Shown piece after piece: positions 6,126 through 9,579 of a stretch of 9,579 nt of DNA; the stretch's first letter is position 1; the number at the start of each line of letters is the position of its first letter. The notes under the pieces are model-generated. The model was not told where the DNA came from and did no database searches. It worked only from the letters and a program-made list of their open reading frames with translations. Location: the NCBI GenBank assembly GCA_902475025.1, contig CABRXX010000084.1:1-9579 (forward strand). Reading direction: 5' to 3'. This stretch comes from Merdiplasma sp905207905. Its GTDB lineage: Bacteria > Bacillota > Clostridia > Lachnospirales > Lachnospiraceae. Made by a program: the position numbers and the translations under genes.

Positions 6126-7634
6126 CTACTTACTTCTTCCAGGGCAGTCCGTCTTGCTCACGCTCTTGGACAGAGGATAACGGCTGGTCTTTACTGTATT
6201 GTACAGCCCATGCTGATAACAGTAATTGGTGCCTGCCAGGAAAAACTCAATGCGCACAGCCCCCAGGCTCTTAAACTGCTCTGTAGCCTGATTCACATCG
6301 GTGTAATAATATTTGCCATTCACCTTCATCACATTCCAGAAGTGATGCCCTGCACTGCCGTCATTCTCCACAAGATCAATCTCCGGAATCCCGGCGTGGC
6401 GGCAAAGCACCTGGTAGGTCAGAGACATGATCAGACAGTCTCCCTTAAAATTAGCCAGTCCTCTCTTCAGCCAGCCTTTCTTTGTGGTATTTAAAACAGT
6501 GCTGCTGGCCTTGGCAAAATAGCTGTCCTTGCAGTTGATGGAAGCCTTGCCGCTGCGAAGCAAAGCGTCCGCCGTCTTTCCGTAGGCCTTCACAGCCGCC
6601 TTGCCCTTGGCGCTGGTAATGTCGATCTTACACTCCCCATCGCTGTAGGCAGTCTTGCTGTACTTGATATTCTCTCCGCACCACCAGTATAAAGCTCTGG
6701 CCCGCTCTATGGCAGACATCTTGTTATTCAGCACTTTTTTGCAGATAGTCTCTGCCAGATAGTCGATGGTATCATCTCCCGTGAGTACCACCTTCCAGTT
6801 CCAATTGCTATTTACCGTCTGCTCCCCTTGGGATCCGCCGTCTCCCTGGTTAAGGGAATCATCTCCCGCAGAACCGGAATTGTTCTGCTTTCCAACCTTA
6901 AAGGTCACTGTTTTGCTGATATACTTGGATTTATTTCCCACCTTATACTGAAGATAAGCGGTAGCCTTATAGGTTCCGGAAGGTACATATTTTGAAGTGG
7001 AAAGCCCTGCCTGGTTGCCCTTGGACGGTTTACCGCTCCAGCTGACGGTATAATTCACATTCTTCTTCGTGCCCAGTGTTTTCTGATACACTACCTTGCC
7101 CTTGCTGTCTTTGATCTTATAATAAGCCTTCACAGCCACGGAAGATCTTGCGCTGATCTTAAAGGTCATCTTTCCCTTGCCGGGTACAAAGCCGCCGGAG
7201 GGCGTCTTGGCCGACATGGAACTGATCTTTGGCATATTTGGCCTCTGCAGCGTCAGCACTGCAGTTTTTCTCTGCCCTTTTTTATTCTTCAGGGTATAGA
7301 TCAAATTCGTGTTTGCAGATAAAGAAGCTTTTCTCTTGTACGTGACACTCCTGTAATTATTTTTATAGTAGCTGGTCTTTTCTGTGAGACTGACGCTCAC
7401 CGTTTTAGCGCCGGCATACACCGGAAGCTTCCTCATACTGGCTGCCGGCTTTACATAGGTGGTGCCGTTCTTTTCCTTATATTCATAGAAGGGCACCGTC
7501 TGCTTAACAAAACCATCGTTTACTACCACTGAAAACAGCTTTCTGGATGTGGCGGCCTGAGCCTCCTTAGAGGGAACCAGACAGCAGAACATCAACAGCA
7601 GCATACAGAAAAAACCTGTCCTTACTTTCTTCAA
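6126..7634 (-). CDS. Secreted transglutaminase-like domain protein
   Basis: About 502 residues. A basic start (KKVR), a hydrophobic run (GFFCMLLLMFCCLV) and an AQA-A cleavage site form a signal peptide. Positions below count from an in-frame upstream TTG at 7649; subtract 5 for the chosen start. Residues 35-253 are a beta-rich, Ser/Thr/Lys-rich region with Ig-like features, then comes a Gly/Asp/Asn/Gln-rich linker (254-282), then a transglutaminase/protease-like core. Its triad is visible: C405 in FKGDCLIMS, H436 in GHHFWNV and D451 in YYYTDVN. The distance from the WWCGENIKY helix (322-330) to C405 is about 75 residues, longer than I expect for this fold, implying an insert. No LPXTG motif, C-terminal membrane helix or lipobox is seen, so it is probably released or bound to the wall non-covalently. 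Such domains act as cysteine proteases or cross-linkers; the target is unknown. The next gene upstream is the dehydrogenase, 80 bases away. Confidence 0.85.
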   Translation of the reverse strand: MKKVRTGFFCMLLLMFCCLVPSKEAQAATSRKLFSVVVNDGFVKQTVPFYEYKEKNGTTYVKPAASMRKLPVYAGAKTVSVSLTEKTSYYKNNYRSVTYKRKASLSANTNLIYTLKNKKGQRKTAVLTLQRPNMPKISSMSAKTPSGGFVPGKGKMTFKISARSSVAVKAYYKIKDSKGKVVYQKTLGTKKNVNYTVSWSGKPSKGNQAGLSTSKYVPSGTYKATAYLQYKVGNKSKYISKTVTFKVGKQNNSGSAGDDSLNQGDGGSQGEQTVNSNWNWKVVLTGDDTIDYLAETICKKVLNNKMSAIERARALYWWCGENIKYSKTAYSDGECKIDITSAKGKAAVKAYGKTADALLRSGKASINCKDSYFAKASSTVLNTTKKGWLKRGLANFKGDCLIMSLTYQVLCRHAGIPEIDLVENDGSAGHHFWNVMKVNGKYYYTDVNQATEQFKSLGAVRIEFFLAGTNYCYQHGLYNTVKTSRYPLSKSVSKTDCPGRSK

Positions 7635-7640
7635 AATCAT

Positions 7641-7647
7641 ACCTCCC
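7641..7647 (-). promoter_or_regulatory. Ribosome binding site that favours a TTG start
   Basis: The minus strand reads GGGAGGTATGATTTTGAAG. The strong GGGAGG is only one base from the ATG at 7640 but seven bases from the TTG at 7634, so translation most likely begins at TTG, giving MKKVRTGFF. The ATG at 7640 is the alternative and adds two residues. Confidence 0.65.
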
Positions 7648-7665
7648 AAAATAACTGATGGGTAT

Positions 7666-7694
7666 ATTTTACAATAAAATTACAAATATTACAA
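7666..7694 (-). promoter_or_regulatory. Candidate promoter of the transglutaminase gene
   Basis: TTGTAA (7694-7689), a 17-base spacer and TAAAAT (7671-7666) lie in the AT-rich gap after the dehydrogenase stop. No terminator hairpin separates the two genes, so read-through from the dehydrogenase promoter is also likely. Confidence 0.55.
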
Positions 7695-7714
7695 GAGTTT
7701 TAACAAGAATAGTT

Positions 7715-9115
7715 TCAATTTTTGTAAACGGTTCCCTTCTTCCCGGACTTTGCAATTTTTCTTGCCACATACACTCCGCTGGCAGAAGCATGGGACAGGG
7801 AATGGGTTACTCCGCTTCCATCTCCAATAATATAAAGCCCTTTGTATTTTGTCTCCAAATTCTCATCCAACTCCACCTCCATGTTATAGAATTTCACTTC
7901 CACTCCATAGAGCAGGGTATCGTCATTCGCCGTTCCGGGTGCGATCTTATCCAGCGCATACACCATCTCGATAATGCCATCCAGGATTCGCTTTGGCAGC
8001 ACCAGGCTTAAATCTCCCGGTGTGGCAGCCAGGGTGGGCGTCACCAGCCCCTCCTCAATGCGGTTTACCGTACTTCGCCGTCCCCGTACCAGATCTCCGA
8101 AGCGCTGAACGATCACACCGCCTCCCAGCATATTGGAAAGACGGGCAATACTCTCCCCATAGCCGTTGCTGTCCTTGAAAGGCTCTGAAAAATGCTTTGC
8201 CACCAGGAGGGCAAAATTCGTGTTCTCTGTCTTTTTCTCACTGTCCTCATAGCTGTGGCCGTTTACAGTCACAATACCGTTCGTATTTTCATTTACCACG
8301 ATGCCGCAGGGATTCATGCAGAAAGTGCGCACATTGTCCTCAAACTTCTCTGTACGGTACACGATCTTGCTCTCATACAGCTCATCCGTCAGATGGGAAA
8401 AGATCACCGCCGGAAGCTCCACTCTCACGCCAATATCCACCCGGTTAGATTTTGTAGGAATCTTCAGTTCTGAACACACCTGCTCCATCCACTTGCTTCC
8501 GCTGCGTCCTACAGAGACAATACACTCCCTGCAATCCGCAGACTCATCTCCGTAAAATACCCGATAACCTTCACCGTCTGAAAGTACCTGGATATGATCC
8601 ACCGGAGTATCGAAAAAGAAATCCACATGCTCCTTCAGTTCTTCAAAAATATTCCCCAAAACCACATAATTAATATCTGTTCCAAGATGGCGCACAGAGG
8701 CATCCAGCAATTTTAGCTTATTCTGCAGACACAGCTTTTTAAACTTTGTGCCTGCGGTGGAGTACATTTTCGTTCCAGCGCCCCCATGGCTCATATTGAT
8801 CTCATCCACATACTCCATGAGGTGGATCGCCTCTTTCTTTCCAATATATTCATACAGCGTACCGCCAAAATCATTGGTGATATTATATTTTCCGTCCGAG
8901 AAGGCACCGGCGCCTCCAAAACCGTTCATAATCGCGCAGGTTCTGCATTTAATGCAGGACTTTACCTTGTCTCCGTCAATGGGACAATGCCGTTTGTCCA
9001 GAGAGTGCCCAGCCTCAAAGACAGCCACCTTCAGCTGCGGAGCCTCCTTCATCAATTCGTAGGCGGAAAAAATCCCTCCGGGACCTGCTCCAATAATAAT
9101 CACATCATATTTCAT
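7715..9115 (-). CDS. FAD-dependent dehydrogenase (COG2509-like)
   Basis: A 466-residue flavoprotein. The N-terminal Rossmann motif GAGPGG (9-14) with the acidic end of strand 2 at VFEAG (32-36), and the C-terminal GLYIIGDGSGVTHSLSHASA (about 426-445), form the FAD site. Between them, FGGAGAFSDGKYN (66-78) is typical of the uncharacterised FAD-dependent dehydrogenases of COG2509. Four cysteines, C44, C54, C57 and C60, form a C-x9-C-x2-C-x2-C pattern ahead of that segment and could bind an iron-sulfur cluster or zinc. The substrate is unknown; it is presumably a cytoplasmic oxidoreductase, since no signal peptide or membrane helix is seen. ATG 9115 follows AGGGGG with eight bases between. It is preceded by a structured leader and a promoter carrying a perfect palindrome. 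The order tRNA, dehydrogenase, transglutaminase suggests no pathway to me. Confidence 0.85.
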   Translation of the reverse strand: MKYDVIIIGAGPGGIFSAYELMKEAPQLKVAVFEAGHSLDKRHCPIDGDKVKSCIKCRTCAIMNGFGGAGAFSDGKYNITNDFGGTLYEYIGKKEAIHLMEYVDEINMSHGGAGTKMYSTAGTKFKKLCLQNKLKLLDASVRHLGTDINYVVLGNIFEELKEHVDFFFDTPVDHIQVLSDGEGYRVFYGDESADCRECIVSVGRSGSKWMEQVCSELKIPTKSNRVDIGVRVELPAVIFSHLTDELYESKIVYRTEKFEDNVRTFCMNPCGIVVNENTNGIVTVNGHSYEDSEKKTENTNFALLVAKHFSEPFKDSNGYGESIARLSNMLGGGVIVQRFGDLVRGRRSTVNRIEEGLVTPTLAATPGDLSLVLPKRILDGIIEMVYALDKIAPGTANDDTLLYGVEVKFYNMEVELDENLETKYKGLYIIGDGSGVTHSLSHASASGVYVARKIAKSGKKGTVYKN

Positions 9116-9242
9116 AAAAAAATCCCCCTAAATGTTGTTAGACTGGGCTATCCTCCCGGCCCGTCCGGGATCTACCCTTCTTTTTTCAGCCTGACAGGCC
9201 AAAGGCCCTGTTCTTTTGAGCCTTCTGCGCAAATACCGTCAT
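9116..9242 (-). other. Structured 5' leader of the dehydrogenase gene
   Basis: Between the expected start point near 9242 and the ATG lie about 125 bases with no gene. The minus strand can form GGCC-TTT-GGCC (9197-9207, extendable by CAG/CTG with a bulge) and CCCGG-ACGGG-CCGGG (9155-9169). ATCCC at the second hairpin could pair with the GGGGGAT of the ribosome site. No U-tract follows either hairpin. I could not match it to a riboswitch class I know. Confidence 0.4.
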
Positions 9243-9248
9243 TTTTAT

Positions 9249-9278
9249 ATTATACTGGATTTTGACAGTTTCTGTCAA
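9249..9278 (-). promoter_or_regulatory. Sigma-A promoter of the dehydrogenase gene
   Basis: TTGACA (9278-9273), an 18-base spacer and TATAAT (9254-9249) match the consensus boxes exactly. The -35 is one arm of the palindrome at 9262-9278. Confidence 0.85.
9262..9278. promoter_or_regulatory. Perfect palindrome, candidate operator
   Basis: TTGACAG-AAA-CTGTCAA on the minus strand: seven-base perfect arms around three bases. One arm contains the whole -35 box and the other lies in the spacer, so a dimeric protein bound here would block RNA polymerase. The regulator is not identifiable from the window; the ROK promoter has TTGACAG but not the second arm. Confidence 0.6.
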
Positions 9279-9299
9279 TGCGGGCAAAAAAGGGATGCT

Positions 9300-9400
9300 G
9301 CCTGGGCCCTGTCGCTTCGGCCACATCTTCCCCGCCCGCCGCTATGCGGTCCTGCCAAGCATTTTTATTTCACAGGAAGAAATTTCCTATGAAATAAAAA
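9300..9400 (+). repeat. Intergenic repeat, copy B
   Basis: Second copy of the element at 5931-6030, same orientation, with the same ordered blocks. Its palindromic end pairs TTTTTATTTCACAGGAA (9362-9378) with TTCCTATGAAATAAAAA (9383-9399) with one mismatch. It lies directly after the tRNA terminator and before the dehydrogenase promoter, as copy A lies after the transglutaminase terminator and before the ROK promoter. Confidence 0.8.
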
Positions 9401-9403
9401 ATT

Positions 9404-9429
9404 AAAAGCCCTTGCAAATGCAAGGGCTT
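9404..9429 (-). terminator. Intrinsic terminator of the tRNA-Thr gene
   Basis: AAGCCCTTGC (9429-9420) and GCAAGGGCTT (9415-9406) on the minus strand pair perfectly over ten bases with a four-base loop. TTAATTTTTT follows. It lies 19 bases after the tRNA 3' end. Confidence 0.93.
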
Positions 9430-9447
9430 CTTCCTCTTTTGTAACAA

Positions 9448-9520
9448 AGCTGCTGACGGGAATCGGACCCGTGACCTCCACATTACCAATGTGACGCTCT
9501 ACCGACTGAGCCACAGCAGC
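9448..9520 (-). tRNA. trnT: tRNA-Thr (anticodon GGU)
   Basis: A complete 73-base cloverleaf on the minus strand. The acceptor stem is GCTGCTG/CAGCAGC with discriminator T. The D arm is GCTC-AGTCGGTA-GAGC and the anticodon arm is TCACA-TTGGTAA-TGTGG, so GGT occupies positions 34-36. The variable loop is AGGTC and the T arm is ACGGG-TCCGATT-CCCGT. The CCA end is not encoded. The T loop has C where position 55 is normally U (pseudouridine); all other expected invariant bases checked are present. It reads threonine codons ACC and ACU. Its own promoter and terminator suggest a single-gene transcript unless further genes lie to the right. Confidence 0.95.
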
Positions 9521-9548
9521 CTGTGCGGTTGACCCGCTACGAATAGAG

Positions 9549-9577
9549 ATATTACCATATAACTATAAGCTTGTCAA
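9549..9577 (-). promoter_or_regulatory. Promoter of the tRNA-Thr gene
   Basis: TTGACA (9577-9572), a 17-base spacer and TAATAT (9554-9549) lie about 28 bases before the tRNA 5' end. The short leader contains GCGG-GTCAA-CCGC. Confidence 0.75.
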
Positions 9578-9579
9578 TC

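Noticed and set aside
7550..7634. Lipoprotein signal in the transglutaminase protein
   Set aside because: The cysteines after the hydrophobic run are preceded by MF or FC, not a small residue, so there is no lipobox; AQA-A fits signal peptidase I.
5931..9400. CRISPR array or insertion sequence behind the two repeats
   Set aside because: There are only two copies more than 3 kb apart, with no spacers and no transposase gene.
9300..9520. Integrative element attachment site at the tRNA 3' end
   Set aside because: No second copy of the tRNA 3' end and no integrase were found in the window; the terminator follows the tRNA normally.

Overview
The window looks like chromosome of a Bacillota gut-type anaerobe, most likely Lachnospiraceae or a close clostridial relative. 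This is inference from strong AGGAGG-type Shine-Dalgarno sites, consensus sigma-A promoters, moderate GC with AT-rich intergenic DNA, and the gene families present. Every gene I can support is read from the minus strand, right to left.

Right edge (9579 to 9404): a promoter, a tRNA-Thr(GGU) gene and its strong intrinsic terminator. Then comes a roughly 100 bp intergenic repeat (copy B, 9300-9400). Next is a promoter whose -35 lies inside a perfect TTGACAG-AAA-CTGTCAA palindrome, followed by a structured leader of about 125 nt. It drives a COG2509-type FAD-dependent dehydrogenase (9115-7715) with a Cys-rich motif. Downstream, with its own candidate promoter, is a secreted transglutaminase-domain protein (7634-6126) ended by an intrinsic terminator. 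Immediately after that terminator lies the second repeat copy (A, 5931-6030), in the same orientation as B. The two copies therefore bracket the dehydrogenase/transglutaminase pair.

Left two thirds (5850 to 1): a sugar-utilisation locus. A ROK-family repressor gene (5755-4601) has a perfect consensus promoter. Then a second strong promoter (TTGACT-17-TATACT, overlapped by a cre-like site for CcpA) opens an operon. The gene order is PfkB-type sugar kinase, ribulose-phosphate/allulose-6-phosphate 3-epimerase family protein, 6-phospho-3-hexuloisomerase-like SIS protein, DUF4432 aldose-epimerase-fold protein, D-lyxose-isomerase-family cupin, and the first 28 codons of a sugar ABC transporter ATPase that leaves the window at base 1.

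How it fits together (inference): the ABC transporter imports a free aldose, the mutarotase-like protein equilibrates its anomers, and the cupin isomerase turns it into a ketose. The PfkB protein then phosphorylates the ketose, and the 3-epimerase and keto-shifting SIS isomerase rearrange the ketose phosphate toward fructose-6-phosphate or a pentose phosphate. The ROK protein senses the sugar and CcpA may impose glucose repression. The real substrate cannot be read from sequence. A 3-epimerase together with a hexulose-phosphate isomerase, but without hexulose-phosphate synthase, is the most unusual feature of the locus.
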